From Rhodoligotrophos appendicifer (lineage in GTDB: Bacteria > Pseudomonadota > Alphaproteobacteria > Rhizobiales > Im1), in NCBI RefSeq assembly GCF_007474605.1, contig NZ_VHKL01000006.1:248001-312000 (forward strand): a DNA stretch of 64,000 nt, written 5' to 3'. Of this stretch, positions 54,595 through 63,867 are shown piece after piece. The notes under the pieces are model-generated. The model was not told where the DNA came from. It saw only the letters and a program-made list of their open reading frames with translations, and searched no databases. The translations under genes were made by a program, and so were the position numbers. Each line of letters begins with the position of its first letter. Within the stretch, counting starts at the first letter, position 1.

Positions 54595-54665
54595 ACTTTT
54601 GTCCGGCTACGAGAGAAGCACCACGCCAGGAGCCAAGGGCCGGGTGCTCATTATGCTTCCGGAGC

Positions 54666-55250
54666 TCAAACGCAGATGAGTTCGGAAACCTTGGTATAGT
54701 CATGATATCCGCAACGTCCGACCGGCTGCGCCGACGCGACGTCGAAAATTCCGTCCTGCAGATGTCGGTCGTCCAGATGGACCCCCACGACCTGACCGAT
54801 CGTCAGGTAGCGGTCAAGCTCCCTGCCCTCGACATCCTTGAGCTGCATGACGTTCACGACTCTGCACTCCAAGGCCACCGGTGAATCCGCAACACGAGGA
54901 GGTGAAACGATCTTGGACGGCAGCATGGCGATGCCCGCGCACTCGAATTCGTTGATCTCGACATCAACGTCTTCCGATGTCTGCAGCATCAGATCCATGA
55001 GGTGCGCGCTGACCATGTTGTAGACGAACTCTCCCGTGGCTTGGGCGTTTGCGGCACTATGCTTCAGTTCGTGGCTGGCAAAGGCGATCAGATGGGGCCG
55101 CACGGAGATGATGTTGAAGAAGCTGTAGGGGGCGAGATTGGGACGACCGTCTTCATTGATGGTGGAGATCCACCCGATAGGGCGCGGCACGATCATCGCT
55201 TTGAAGGGGTCATGCTTCAACCCGGAGTCCTCGAAGGAGTGATAGAACAT
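54666..55250 (-). CDS. Flavin reductase-like (FMN-binding split barrel) protein
   Basis: 194 aa. Split-barrel motifs: MIVPRPIGWISTINEDGRPNLAPYSFFN, ALECRVVNVMQL, and DRYLTIGQVVGVHLDD. Family members reduce FMN or FAD with NAD(P)H for monooxygenases or bind FMN. ATG 55250 is chosen because the upstream residues to 55313 do not resemble the family. It lies 117 bases downstream of the M20 gene. No monooxygenase partner is seen nearby. Confidence 0.87.
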   Translation of the reverse strand: MFYHSFEDSGLKHDPFKAMIVPRPIGWISTINEDGRPNLAPYSFFNIISVRPHLIAFASHELKHSAANAQATGEFVYNMVSAHLMDLMLQTSEDVDVEINEFECAGIAMLPSKIVSPPRVADSPVALECRVVNVMQLKDVEGRELDRYLTIGQVVGVHLDDRHLQDGIFDVASAQPVGRCGYHDYTKVSELICV

Positions 55251-55367
55251 GCTTTGTGATCCGGGCCAATCAAAGGTCAAGGAAGAAAGGGGTGCCACCG
55301 CGCAGTGTGGCACGCCGATGGGGCTTCACCGCGGCCCGCCGGGGCCGCGGCATGATGCGTGTGCGGA

Positions 55368-56498
55368 TTATGCCAGCTCTGCCAATAATCCTGCAAACAG
55401 CTTGCCGCGGGTGATCAGGGACTCGATCCGGATGTGCTCGCCAAGCGTATGCGCGCCGGCTCCGAGCCCGCCCAGTCCGTCGAGTGTCGGGATGCCCATC
55501 GCGCCGGTGAAGTTGCCGTCGGATCCTCCTCCCACGCTCTGATGTGCTAACTCGAAGCCGATGGTCTTGCCGATGCGGCGCGCCATTTCGTACAGTTCCA
55601 TGGTTTGCCCGCTCGGCTCCCAGACCGGGCGCGTAACACCCCGGGTGACCTCGAAGGTCATGTCCGGATTTGAGTGGGAAAGCTTGAGGATCTTGTCGAC
55701 GCCGGCATCGAGATCAGCTTGGCGCTTTGCCATGCTGAGAGCCTGCGCCGTGCAGAGCGACGGAACGCAGTTGACCCAGTCGCCGCCGCGCACGACGCTC
55801 ACGCTGTAGGTACAGTCGTCCGTGGTCATGGCTTCGATTTCAAGCAGCCGGGTCGCCATCTCCCGAACGGCTGACCGACCGGCCTTCAGATGCGCACCGG
55901 CGTGACTGGGCTTGCCCTTGGCCGCCAGGTTGAATCGTGCGATCGCATAGCGGCCCGTGACGACATCGCCATTGCCGGGACCCGGCTCGGGGACGAGCAC
56001 ATATTTCGCCCGCGCCGCCTCTTGCTCGATCAGCGTGCGGTTCGCCGGGGTTCCGACCTCTTCGTCGCCGGTGAGCAGGTAAGTGACCGGCAGTGGCGTG
56101 ACGAACCCAGCAGCCGTCAGCTGGGCGATCGCCTCCATGGCCAGGTAGTTGCCTGACTTCATGTCCAGGATGGCGGGTCCGTAGCATGTGTCGTTCTCGC
56201 GGCGCCATGGAAGCGCCTCCAGGGTTCCGATCGGATGCACGCTGTCCAGATGGCCGAGAATGAGGATGCCCGGCTCCCCCGCTTTTGGATGCGGGAAACG
56301 GGCGCGCACGCTGTCCGAGAATCCCATGTGACCGGCGATGGTTTCCACGCTGGCGCCCAGACCGGCCAGCCGGCGTCCCGCCAGTCCCATCATGCGGTTC
56401 ACCGCTCCCACATCGAATGTCGGGCTTTCGCATTCGACCCAGGGTCGAAGTCCGGCCAGCATCGAGTCCACGTCAAAGGGAAGACGAGTTACGTCCAT
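55368..56498 (-). CDS. M20-family metallopeptidase (carboxypeptidase G2-like)
   Basis: 376 aa. Two-zinc-site motifs are intact: GHLDSVHP, AILDMKSGN, TGDEEVGTP, VPEPGP and the late His in GAHTLGEHIR. The dimerisation domain follows GKPSHAGAHLKAG. It cleaves the amide of an N-acyl or small peptide amino acid, as in CPDG2 and similar enzymes. It lies 42 bases after the M24 gene on the same strand and is part of the second ABC locus. Confidence 0.9.
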   Translation of the reverse strand: MDVTRLPFDVDSMLAGLRPWVECESPTFDVGAVNRMMGLAGRRLAGLGASVETIAGHMGFSDSVRARFPHPKAGEPGILILGHLDSVHPIGTLEALPWRRENDTCYGPAILDMKSGNYLAMEAIAQLTAAGFVTPLPVTYLLTGDEEVGTPANRTLIEQEAARAKYVLVPEPGPGNGDVVTGRYAIARFNLAAKGKPSHAGAHLKAGRSAVREMATRLLEIEAMTTDDCTYSVSVVRGGDWVNCVPSLCTAQALSMAKRQADLDAGVDKILKLSHSNPDMTFEVTRGVTRPVWEPSGQTMELYEMARRIGKTIGFELAHQSVGGGSDGNFTGAMGIPTLDGLGGLGAGAHTLGEHIRIESLITRGKLFAGLLAELA

Positions 56499-56540
56499 AT
56501 CGAATGAATTCCTGGTTTGATCGGAGTGAGAGGTGACGGT

Positions 56541-57791
56541 TTAAGCGGGAAGCGTCAGCAGCCTGCAGGGTGTGGTCGTTGGGTTCTCGATGCCATCCAC
56601 GCCCCAGAACAGGGTGTCGATCAGTGCGGTGCCATAGAGGATCTCGAGATTGGTCACCATGCCGGGCTCGAACGAGCGATCGAGATACTCGACATCCAGC
56701 ATGTTGAAGAAGAAATCGCCGACCCAGTCTGGGGGAAGGCTGAGGCCCAACTCGTAGCCGAGGATCCATCCTTCTTCCTTCGCCAGCCCGCTCTCCTCGC
56801 AATACTGCTTGAGGGCGGTGTTGACCTCGCGCACCGTCATGTTCGCCTTGAAGGACCTCTGCGCCATGGCGATCGCTCCGGCCGCACGGTCATAAATGTC
56901 GACAAGATGTTTGGGCGGCTCTCCGATGTAGAATCCGCGCAGGACGTTGCCATGGTAACGATGCTTGACGCCACACAGGTCGGCGGCAAGCAGCATGCCG
57001 GGCTCCAGCTTGCGCGTCGTCGGCATGGAGTGGCCTGTCGCAGCGACCCGTCCGTCGACCAGGTGCGCGCCGTTGAACACATGGATCAGCGCTGGGAGTT
57101 CGCCCCCTGCCTTCATCATCTCGTGGTTCACGGCACCCATGACGTCGAGTTCGGTCCTGCCGACGCGGGCATGCTCCAGAATGGCCTGATGGCCGATGTC
57201 GCAGATCCGGATGGCTTCGCGGATGACGTCGAGCTCGGCTGCGGATTTGACCCGCCTCGCCTCGCGGGCGATGACGCTGGCGTCCTTCACTTCGCAGCCG
57301 TTCTCTCGGAACGCATCCTCGATCATGTGGCTGATGGCGCGGTTCGGGACATAGCTCCAGAACTCCATCCCCACCGTGCCCTTGAGCAGCCCTTCGCGCT
57401 CCAGCTCCCCCATGATGAACCGCAGGTTCGTCTTGCCGTCGCGCGTTGTGTAGTAGCGGTTGTCCTTGCAGACCGACATCGTCTTCAGCAGCGCCGCTTC
57501 CGTCGGGTTGTCGAAGTGGATCATCGCGTCGCTATGGGCGTGGATTGCGGTACCGTAGATCTGTGGATACCGCATCGGGCCGTTCGCCTTGTACCAGCCG
57601 CAATAGAAGCCGTGCAGCCAGGCGACGGCATCCGGCGTGGTGACATAGAGCAGATCGATGCCTTCTCGTCGCATCAACGCCCTCAACGTGTCCTGGCGGC
57701 GCTTGTATTCGGCCTCCGAGAAGGCAAGCTCGGGAACTGCGTTTGGATCGGTGACGCCCGGGGTCATCCCGAATTGGCTGTAGCCGTTCAT
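56541..57791 (-). CDS. M24-fold (creatinase/aminopeptidase P-like) hydrolase, metal ligands altered
   Basis: 416 aa with an N-terminal creatinase-N domain and a C-terminal pita-bread domain. The Asp-Asp pair is reduced: AADLCGVKHRYHGNVLRG keeps the first Asp but has Asn for the second. The usual His is Tyr in LGYELG, and the IEDT glutamate is Ile (LIDTLFWG). NLEILYG keeps one Glu. Canonical two-metal aminopeptidase activity is therefore unlikely; creatinase, which needs no metal, is the closest known precedent. The start at 57791 has GGAGGAG. Paralogue at 62611. Confidence 0.87.
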   Translation of the reverse strand: MNGYSQFGMTPGVTDPNAVPELAFSEAEYKRRQDTLRALMRREGIDLLYVTTPDAVAWLHGFYCGWYKANGPMRYPQIYGTAIHAHSDAMIHFDNPTEAALLKTMSVCKDNRYYTTRDGKTNLRFIMGELEREGLLKGTVGMEFWSYVPNRAISHMIEDAFRENGCEVKDASVIAREARRVKSAAELDVIREAIRICDIGHQAILEHARVGRTELDVMGAVNHEMMKAGGELPALIHVFNGAHLVDGRVAATGHSMPTTRKLEPGMLLAADLCGVKHRYHGNVLRGFYIGEPPKHLVDIYDRAAGAIAMAQRSFKANMTVREVNTALKQYCEESGLAKEEGWILGYELGLSLPPDWVGDFFFNMLDVEYLDRSFEPGMVTNLEILYGTALIDTLFWGVDGIENPTTTPCRLLTLPA

Positions 57792-57823
57792 GTCTCCTCC
57801 AGGATTCTAGATTCTTTGAAACG

Positions 57824-58621
57824 TCAGCGCTTGGCTGACCGTGTGAAGAGCGATGCGGTAAGCAGTGAAAGCGAGACCGCGATGAAGAGTGTCGAGATGG
57901 CCGCGACGGTCGGATCGACCGCGTCGCGCAGGGCAACGAACATCTTTCGCGTAATGACGGTGTTGGAGCCGCCGGCCACGAAAAGCCCTATGACGACTTC
58001 GTCCAGTGAGATGATGAAGGCGAAGAGCCCCCCGGAGATGGCGGATGAGCGGACCTGCGGCAGCGTCACGCGCATGAAGGCGCTGAAACGTGAGGCACCG
58101 AGGCTCATCGCGGCCTGTTCCTGCCGGAAATCGAATGTCGCGAACGCCGCCTGCATGGTCAGCACCACGAAAGGCAGGGCGAGCAGCGTATGCGCCGCGA
58201 CGATGCCGAACATGGAATTCACCAGTTTAAGCTGGATGTAGAGATAGAACACGCCGATGCCGATCAGGATGCTGGGCACGACCATCGGAAGCAGCATGAG
58301 CAGCTGCACGAAACCCGCCACCCGCGGCGGCAGGCTGCGCATCGAATAGGCCGTGGCGATCCCGATGGGCGTGGCGACCAGCGTGGTCAGGGATGCCGCC
58401 ACCAGCGACGCACGGGTCGCCGACAGCCATTCGCTGGAGTTCCAGTAGTTCCTGTACCAGCGCAACGAGTACGCCTCGGGTGGGAAGCCTAGATACTTGG
58501 AATCGGAGAATGACACCGGGATCACGATGAAGACCGGGATGATGAGGAAGGCCAGCACCGCGGCGGTGATGAGGACCAGCCACCAGCGCTTGAAGGCGGG
58601 AATGTAGGACGCCGTCATCAT
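57824..58621 (-). CDS. Polyamine-type ABC transporter, permease (PotC-like)
   Basis: 265 aa with six helices (WWLVLITAAVLAFLIIPVFIV, LMLLPMVVPSILIGIGVF and others) and EAA loop EQAAMSLGASRFSAFMRVTLPQV. The ATG at 58621 overlaps the preceding permease stop at ATGA. A longer frame to 59371 is antisense-like and rejected. It lies 32 bases before the M24 gene. Confidence 0.92.
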   Translation of the reverse strand: MMTASYIPAFKRWWLVLITAAVLAFLIIPVFIVIPVSFSDSKYLGFPPEAYSLRWYRNYWNSSEWLSATRASLVAASLTTLVATPIGIATAYSMRSLPPRVAGFVQLLMLLPMVVPSILIGIGVFYLYIQLKLVNSMFGIVAAHTLLALPFVVLTMQAAFATFDFRQEQAAMSLGASRFSAFMRVTLPQVRSSAISGGLFAFIISLDEVVIGLFVAGGSNTVITRKMFVALRDAVDPTVAAISTLFIAVSLSLLTASLFTRSAKR

Positions 58622-59493
58622 CGCGCTGTCATCACCTTGTTGAGATCGAGCAGCCGGTGCGCGGTATAGAGGATGGCGAGGGTGCAGATGAGCAGGACCA
58701 TTCCATAGGAGCTTGCCGCGCCCCAGTCGAAATACTGCTCGATGTTGGACGCGATTTTCATCGAGACCATTGTCACATTGCCGCCGCCGAGGACGGCCGG
58801 TGTCACGTAGAAGCCGAGGCATTGGACGAAGACGAGGACGGCTCCCGCGAAGGTCGCAGGAAGCGAGAGCGGCAGGAATACGCGCAGGAAAGTGGAAGTC
58901 GGCGGGGCGCCCAGGCTGGTGGCCGCGTGAGCCAGGCTCCAATCGAATGATCGGATGCCGGCATAGAGGGGCAGCACGAAAAACGGCAGCATGATGTGCG
59001 TCATCCCGATCACCGCCGCAGACTCGGTAAAGAGCACATTGAGCGGACCGGACATGATGCCGGTCCAGACCAGCGCTTCGTTGACGGGACCCTGGTCGCG
59101 CAGCAGGACGAGCCAGGCATAGGAGCGGACCAGCGTCGAGGTCCAGAATGGGATGAGGATGAGCGCGAGCAATAGCCCCGCCAGCTTGGCCGGCAATTGG
59201 GCGATCATATACGCCACGGGATATCCGAGGATGATGGACAGCGCCGTCACCATCACGCTCACGCGGAAGGTCTGCAACAGGATCGCGCGATAGGATGGCA
59301 GGTCGATCAGGCGCTGATAGTGAACGAGGCTGAAGGCCCCCTTCTGGGTGAACGAGAGGCCGAACAGCCAAAGGATCGGCAGCAGCAGCAAAACGGTAAC
59401 GATCAGGACGGCCGCCGCGGAGAGGAGGCCGATCCTTAGTCGGTTTCTTCTTTCGACGCGCGAAAGCAGCGCAGCGTTCTCAGCCATGATCAA
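58618..59493 (-). CDS. Polyamine-type ABC transporter, permease (PotB-like)
   Basis: 291 aa with six helices and EAA loop HAATSLGAPPTSTFLRVFLPLS. Start M1 at 59493 or internal ATG at 59487. It overlaps the next permease by 4 bases. The gap to the binding-protein gene holds a stem-loop. Confidence 0.92.
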   Translation of the reverse strand: MIMAENAALLSRVERRNRLRIGLLSAAAVLIVTVLLLLPILWLFGLSFTQKGAFSLVHYQRLIDLPSYRAILLQTFRVSVMVTALSIILGYPVAYMIAQLPAKLAGLLLALILIPFWTSTLVRSYAWLVLLRDQGPVNEALVWTGIMSGPLNVLFTESAAVIGMTHIMLPFFVLPLYAGIRSFDWSLAHAATSLGAPPTSTFLRVFLPLSLPATFAGAVLVFVQCLGFYVTPAVLGGGNVTMVSMKIASNIEQYFDWGAASSYGMVLLICTLAILYTAHRLLDLNKVMTAR

Positions 59494-59522
59494 CTTCTTC
59501 GACGATGTCCGCTGGCGGATGA

Positions 59523-59546
59523 CCGGAGCGACAGTCGCCGCTCCGG
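59523..59546 (-). repeat. Stem-loop between binding protein and permease genes
   Basis: CCGGAGCG and CGCTCCGG form a perfect 8-bp stem with an 8-base loop in the 64-base gap after the binding-protein gene. Same arrangement as at 42988 and 3628. Confidence 0.55.
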
Positions 59547-59557
59547 AGCGACACGGA

Positions 59558-60583
59558 TTACTGCGTCAGGAGCTGATCGAACCGTTCCTTGGCTTCAGCA
59601 CCGTGTTCGGCCCACCAGTCGGGCGCCAGAAACGCCTGGTTGGCGATGTTTTCCGGAGAGGTCGGGATCTTGCTCAGCGTTTCGGCGGGGATCTTGCCGG
59701 TATCCGCGGCCTTCGTGTTTGCCGAGCCGTAATTGGAGAGCACCGTCATCTCGGCCTGGTACTCCGGCTTTGCGAACTCCGCCAGGATCTTCATCGAGAG
59801 ATCGACTTGGTCCGACCCCTTGACGATCGCCCAGCAGCCGAAATCCATCAGGCCCTCGTTGAAGGTGTAGTCGACGGAACCCCCGTCGCTTTTGACGGAC
59901 TCAGCGCGCGCATTGTACATGGCGATCATGTCGATGCCGCCGTCGCGCAGCATCTGCTGGGACTCGGCGCCCGAGTTCCACCAGGCCGTGATATGCGGCT
60001 TGATTTCGCTCAGCTTCTTGAAGGCGCGGTCGAGATCAAGAGGGTAGAGCTCCTTCAGCGGCACGCCGTCTGCGAGCAGCGCTGCTTCGATGGTCGCGCG
60101 CGGGTCCTTGCGCATCGCCCGTTTTCCTGGGAACTTTTCCACGTCCCAGAAATCGGCCCAGGTCTTGGGGGCTTCCTTCACCGTCTTCGGATTCCACGCC
60201 ATGACGATGGAATAGACGGTGCTGCCCAGATAATAGTCCGAGAATGATCCAGGAGCGAAGTCCTTGGTGTCGATGATCGACAAGTCGAGCTTCTCATACA
60301 TCCCTTCAGCGGCACCCTGTGCACAAACGGATGCACCGAACTCGGCAATGTCGGTGGTCACGGCCCCCGATTGGAACTGAATGCGAACCGGCGTATCCAC
60401 ATCACTGGTTTCGACGTTCCAGGTGACATTCAGCTCCTTGCCGATGGGGTCAAGAAAAGCCTTCCGGATATTTTCGAGATATACACCACCAGCCGTGATG
60501 TAATTTATGGTCTCTTGCGCCTGCACCACAGACAGCGGCGCGGTCGCGAGCAAAAGCCCGACAAGCAAAGCCGATCGTTTCAT
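59558..60583 (-). CDS. ABC transporter periplasmic binding protein (PotD/SBP_bac_8-like)
   Basis: 341 aa. Signal peptide ends near VVQAQE. Family blocks: YITAGGVYLENIRKAFLDPIGKEL, MAWNPKTVKEAPKTWADFWD and QAEMTVLSNYGSANTKAADTG. It is the first gene of the second ABC operon and is divergent from the IclR regulator. The substrate is unknown; the partner hydrolases suggest an amide or amidine compound. Confidence 0.9.
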   Translation of the reverse strand: MKRSALLVGLLLATAPLSVVQAQETINYITAGGVYLENIRKAFLDPIGKELNVTWNVETSDVDTPVRIQFQSGAVTTDIAEFGASVCAQGAAEGMYEKLDLSIIDTKDFAPGSFSDYYLGSTVYSIVMAWNPKTVKEAPKTWADFWDVEKFPGKRAMRKDPRATIEAALLADGVPLKELYPLDLDRAFKKLSEIKPHITAWWNSGAESQQMLRDGGIDMIAMYNARAESVKSDGGSVDYTFNEGLMDFGCWAIVKGSDQVDLSMKILAEFAKPEYQAEMTVLSNYGSANTKAADTGKIPAETLSKIPTSPENIANQAFLAPDWWAEHGAEAKERFDQLLTQ

Positions 60584-60623
60584 TTCGAACCCACCTCCAT
60601 TAAACCCTCAGGATTTCGTTTTT

Positions 60624-60655
60624 TTCGTATTGCGAAATTTAATTCGTAATGCGAA
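60624..60655. promoter_or_regulatory. Tandem palindromic IclR operator candidate
   Basis: TTCGTATTGCGAA (60624-60636) and TTCGTAATGCGAA (60643-60655) are near-perfect palindromes of the same sequence with centres 19 bases apart. They lie between the divergent binding-protein and IclR genes, so one regulator can control both. Confidence 0.7.
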
Positions 60656-60675
60656 TGCTAGCATGGAGGTAATGG

Positions 60676-61446
60676 ATGTCCAGAGAGAATCCGCGGGAGG
60701 AACGCGTAAATTCGCTGAAGCGTGGACTGGCCGTGCTGAAGTCGTTCGCGCGGCACTATGAGCCGATGACGATCACCGAAGTTGCCGCCGAAACCGATAT
60801 GGCCCCCGCTTCGGCGCGCCGGATGTTGCTCACCCTCGTCGACCTCGGCTATGTCGAGCAGAACGGCAAGCGTTTCCGGGTCGCCCCCAAGGTTCTCGAC
60901 CTCGGCTACTCCTATCTCTCCTCGATGCCGTTATGGGAGATCGCCCAACCGGTCCTCGACCGGCTCAGCGAGCTTTTCCAGATTTCAAGCAGTGCGTCGG
61001 TTCTCGACGGATGCGACATTCTCTATGCCTTCAGAGCCACCCATAACGAACGCAGCAGCGTCCTTGTCAGCACCGGCACGCGTCAACCGGCTCATGTGAC
61101 AGCTATGGGACGGGTCCTGCTGGCAAGCCTGCCGCCGGACAAGCTGGACGAGGTCATTGCGCAGATCGACTTCAATCCGCTCACGGTGAATTCGGTCTCC
61201 GATCCAGCCGAGCTCCGGATGATCCTCGACAAGGTGAGGGAGCAGGACTTCTCGATTGTCGACGAGGAGCTGGAGATCGGCCTTCGTGCGATCGCGGTTC
61301 CGATCCGCAACCGGCGCGGTACGGTCGTTGCGGCCATCAATGCCGCCGGACGTTCGCAATCGCTTACGCGCGAGACCCTCGCCAACGATATCCTCCCCGT
61401 CATGCGGGAGTCGGCGGACGAGATCCGCGCGCGTCTTCCCGCGTAA
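60676..61446 (+). CDS. IclR-family transcriptional regulator
   Basis: 256 aa. N-terminal winged HTH (SLKRGLAVLKSFARHYEPMTITEVAAETDMAPASARRMLLTLVDLGYVEQ shortened to its key blocks GLAVLKSF, TITEVA, SARRMLLTL). The C-terminal effector domain covers about 90-250 (GRVLLASLPPDKLDEVI, then IVDEELEIGLRAIAVPI). The start at ATG 60676 is used. Divergent from the binding-protein gene and next to the tandem palindromes. It converges with the ATPase gene. Confidence 0.93.
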   Translation: MSRENPREERVNSLKRGLAVLKSFARHYEPMTITEVAAETDMAPASARRMLLTLVDLGYVEQNGKRFRVAPKVLDLGYSYLSSMPLWEIAQPVLDRLSELFQISSSASVLDGCDILYAFRATHNERSSVLVSTGTRQPAHVTAMGRVLLASLPPDKLDEVIAQIDFNPLTVNSVSDPAELRMILDKVREQDFSIVDEELEIGLRAIAVPIRNRRGTVVAAINAAGRSQSLTRETLANDILPVMRESADEIRARLPA

Positions 61447-61486
61447 ACGCTGGCCCGCCTCCGTCCCTGCGCATGCACTGCCACGG

Positions 61487-62554
61487 CTACAGAGCGACGA
61501 CGATCGTATCGGCCGGATGAACCCCCAGCCAGATCTCGTCGCCGCTACTCGGCATGGCCCGCCGCGTCGACTCGTTGGTCGGCAGCCGAACCAGGACGTC
61601 GTCACCCGTAGCGAGCCGGGCCTGGATGAGCACGCTGTCACCTTGATAGATGATGTCCCTCACCTTCGCGGGCAGGACATTCATGTCGGACGGGCCTCCA
61701 TCTTTCAACAATTCGAGCTTTTCGGGGCGCCACAGCAGGGCTCCTTGGCCACCCCTCAGGTCGGGCGCCTGTCGCAGTCGGATGTGTCGATCACCGATCT
61801 TCGCGGACATGCCTTCCACGCGGTCGACGGCGATGAACTGCGAATCCCCCATGAAGCCGGCCACGAACCGGTTGCACGGACTTTCATAGATCTCCCGTGG
61901 TGTCCCCATCTGCTGGATGGACCCCTCGTTCATGATGGCCACCCGATCGGAAATCGTCATCGCTTCATGCTGATCATGCGTGACATAGATCGTTGTGGTG
62001 CCGAGATGCTTCTGGAGGCTGCGCAACTCTATCTGCATGCTCTCGCGCAGGTTTTTGTCCAGCGCGGAGAGCGGCTCGTCCATCAGGAGGATCTTGGGGT
62101 TGAACACCAGGGCTCGCGCCAGTGCGACACGCTGCTTCTGGCCGCCTGACAGCGCATCGATCCGGCGATCGTCATACCCGGCGAGCTGCACCATTTCGAG
62201 CGCAGCGGCGACCTTTTTCCGGTACTCTCCCTTTGGGATCGGCCGATACTTCAGTGAAAAAGCGACATTTTCGGCGACCGTCATATGCGGGAAAAGAGCG
62301 TAGTTCTGGAAAACGAGACCGATGTCGCGCTTGTGCGGCGGCATGACGATGATCTCTTCATCATCGAACCGGATGCTGCCGTGATCGGGTTGGGTGAAGC
62401 CGGCGATGATCATCAGCAAGGTCGTCTTGCCGGAGCCCGAAGGCCCCAGCAAGGACATGAACTCGCCCGCAGCGACCTCGATATTGGCGGAGTTGAGCGC
62501 GGTCACCGCACCGTAAGTCTTGCGGACATCACGAATGCTTATCCGTTGAGCCAT
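61487..62554 (-). CDS. Polyamine-type ABC transporter, ATP-binding subunit (PotA-like)
   Basis: 355 aa. Walker A GPSGSGKTTL near residue 36, signature LSGGQKQRVALARAL, Walker B ILLMDEPLSALD, and a TOBE domain at the C-terminus (LPAKVRDIIYQGDSVLIQ). ATG 62554 is chosen; the frame extends to 62614 without family sequence. It is separated from the permeases by the IclR gene, but is the only ATPase of this locus. It lies 56 bases after the second M24 gene, so those two form one operon. Confidence 0.92.
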   Translation of the reverse strand: MAQRISIRDVRKTYGAVTALNSANIEVAAGEFMSLLGPSGSGKTTLLMIIAGFTQPDHGSIRFDDEEIIVMPPHKRDIGLVFQNYALFPHMTVAENVAFSLKYRPIPKGEYRKKVAAALEMVQLAGYDDRRIDALSGGQKQRVALARALVFNPKILLMDEPLSALDKNLRESMQIELRSLQKHLGTTTIYVTHDQHEAMTISDRVAIMNEGSIQQMGTPREIYESPCNRFVAGFMGDSQFIAVDRVEGMSAKIGDRHIRLRQAPDLRGGQGALLWRPEKLELLKDGGPSDMNVLPAKVRDIIYQGDSVLIQARLATGDDVLVRLPTNESTRRAMPSSGDEIWLGVHPADTIVVAL

Positions 62555-62610
62555 GCTGGCGCTTCTCCGTAAAAGGGCTGCGGCATTGTGGGAATTGAAG
62601 ATTGTAGGCG

Positions 62611-63867
62611 TCAAGCGCCGACGATCTGGATGCTGCGGCTGAGTTTGGAGAGGATGCGGATACCATCCTCCTCCATCAGCAGCGTGTCGACATTCTGTGT
62701 GCCGTATCCGCCGGGCCAGCCCTCTTCGACATCGAGGACGTTCTCATAATTGACCGTGGTGCCCGGCACGAAATCTGCGCGCTCGAAGCAGCGGCCGTTC
62801 AGATATGTATGGCCCACCCAGTCCGGTGGCACCGCGATGCCGACGTCGTAGCCGCCGAGGAACCAGCCCCGGTGGGCGATGCCGACCGAGTCGAGATACG
62901 CCATGCCGACCTCCACGACTTTCTCCATCGGGTCGCCCGGCTTCACCTCCTCGATGATGCGATCGAAGCTGATGCGGGATGTCTCGACCAGTTCCGTCCA
63001 GCGCTTGTCGGGCTCGCCCACGGCGAACGTCCGCGCGATGTTGGCGTGATAGCGGTAGACCGATCCGCAGAGATCCATGACGAACACGTCGCCCTTCAGG
63101 AGCTTGCGGCGGGAAGGCAACGGGTGGTGCGCCCTGAGGTTCGGCCCCGACGTCGTCGACGTCCGGATGGCCGGCTCCTCGCCGCCCAGCTTGCTCATCG
63201 CATAATGCGCGATGCCCTGGACTTCGATCTCCATCATCCCTGGTTGAAAGTCACGAACGACAGCTTCGATGGCCGCATCGGCAACGACGGCGGCCCGGTC
63301 CATCATCTCGATCTCCGCCGGCGATTTCACCAGTTTCACCCGGTCGACGAGCCATGACCCGTCGACGGTGCGCGCACCGGCGTCCTTGAAGCCCTCCTCG
63401 ATGAAGCGCAGCGATACGCCCCCCGGTGCCAGTGCCCAATGTTCGACCGCTGCGACACCCTTGAGCCACCCCTCTTGTTTGATCGTGTCCACCAGGTCCC
63501 GTGCGGTGGTCTTGTAGATCCAGCCCTCTTCCGAGAGATCGCGAAAGCGGGCGAAGAAGGCCGCCCGCGAAATCTGCCCGTTGTGAAACGACACCAGTCC
63601 GCGATGGCTGACGTCATCGAAGAACAGCAGGTCGTCGGAGTTGACGTGAATCGCCAGGCCGGTCGGCGTGGACCGACGATACCAGCGGCTGTCATATCCA
63701 GTCAGATAGGTCAGGTTTGCGGGCGAGGAGACGAACAGGGTGTCGATCCCCACGTGCGCCATCTCCTTGCGCACCTTCTGGCGGCGTTCGGCATATTCCG
63801 CGGGAGGAAACGCCAGCGGCCAGTCGCGGGGATTGCCCGAGGTGTCTTCGATTGTGATTGCGGTCAA
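62611..63867 (-). CDS. Second M24-fold creatinase-like hydrolase, TTG start
   Basis: 418 aa. Same two-domain build as the gene at 56541. Ligand changes match it: FVMDLCGSVYRYHANIARTF has Asn for the second Asp, the usual His is Tyr (LGGYDVG), and the IEDT position is Val (NVDTLLM); one Glu (NYENV) remains. The TTG at 63867 lies 7 bases after a full SD (AGGAGGGA), while the upstream frame to 63960 has no SD. It precedes the ATPase gene. The substrate is probably the compound imported by the ABC system. Confidence 0.87.
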   Translation of the reverse strand: MTAITIEDTSGNPRDWPLAFPPAEYAERRQKVRKEMAHVGIDTLFVSSPANLTYLTGYDSRWYRRSTPTGLAIHVNSDDLLFFDDVSHRGLVSFHNGQISRAAFFARFRDLSEEGWIYKTTARDLVDTIKQEGWLKGVAAVEHWALAPGGVSLRFIEEGFKDAGARTVDGSWLVDRVKLVKSPAEIEMMDRAAVVADAAIEAVVRDFQPGMMEIEVQGIAHYAMSKLGGEEPAIRTSTTSGPNLRAHHPLPSRRKLLKGDVFVMDLCGSVYRYHANIARTFAVGEPDKRWTELVETSRISFDRIIEEVKPGDPMEKVVEVGMAYLDSVGIAHRGWFLGGYDVGIAVPPDWVGHTYLNGRCFERADFVPGTTVNYENVLDVEEGWPGGYGTQNVDTLLMEEDGIRILSKLSRSIQIVGA

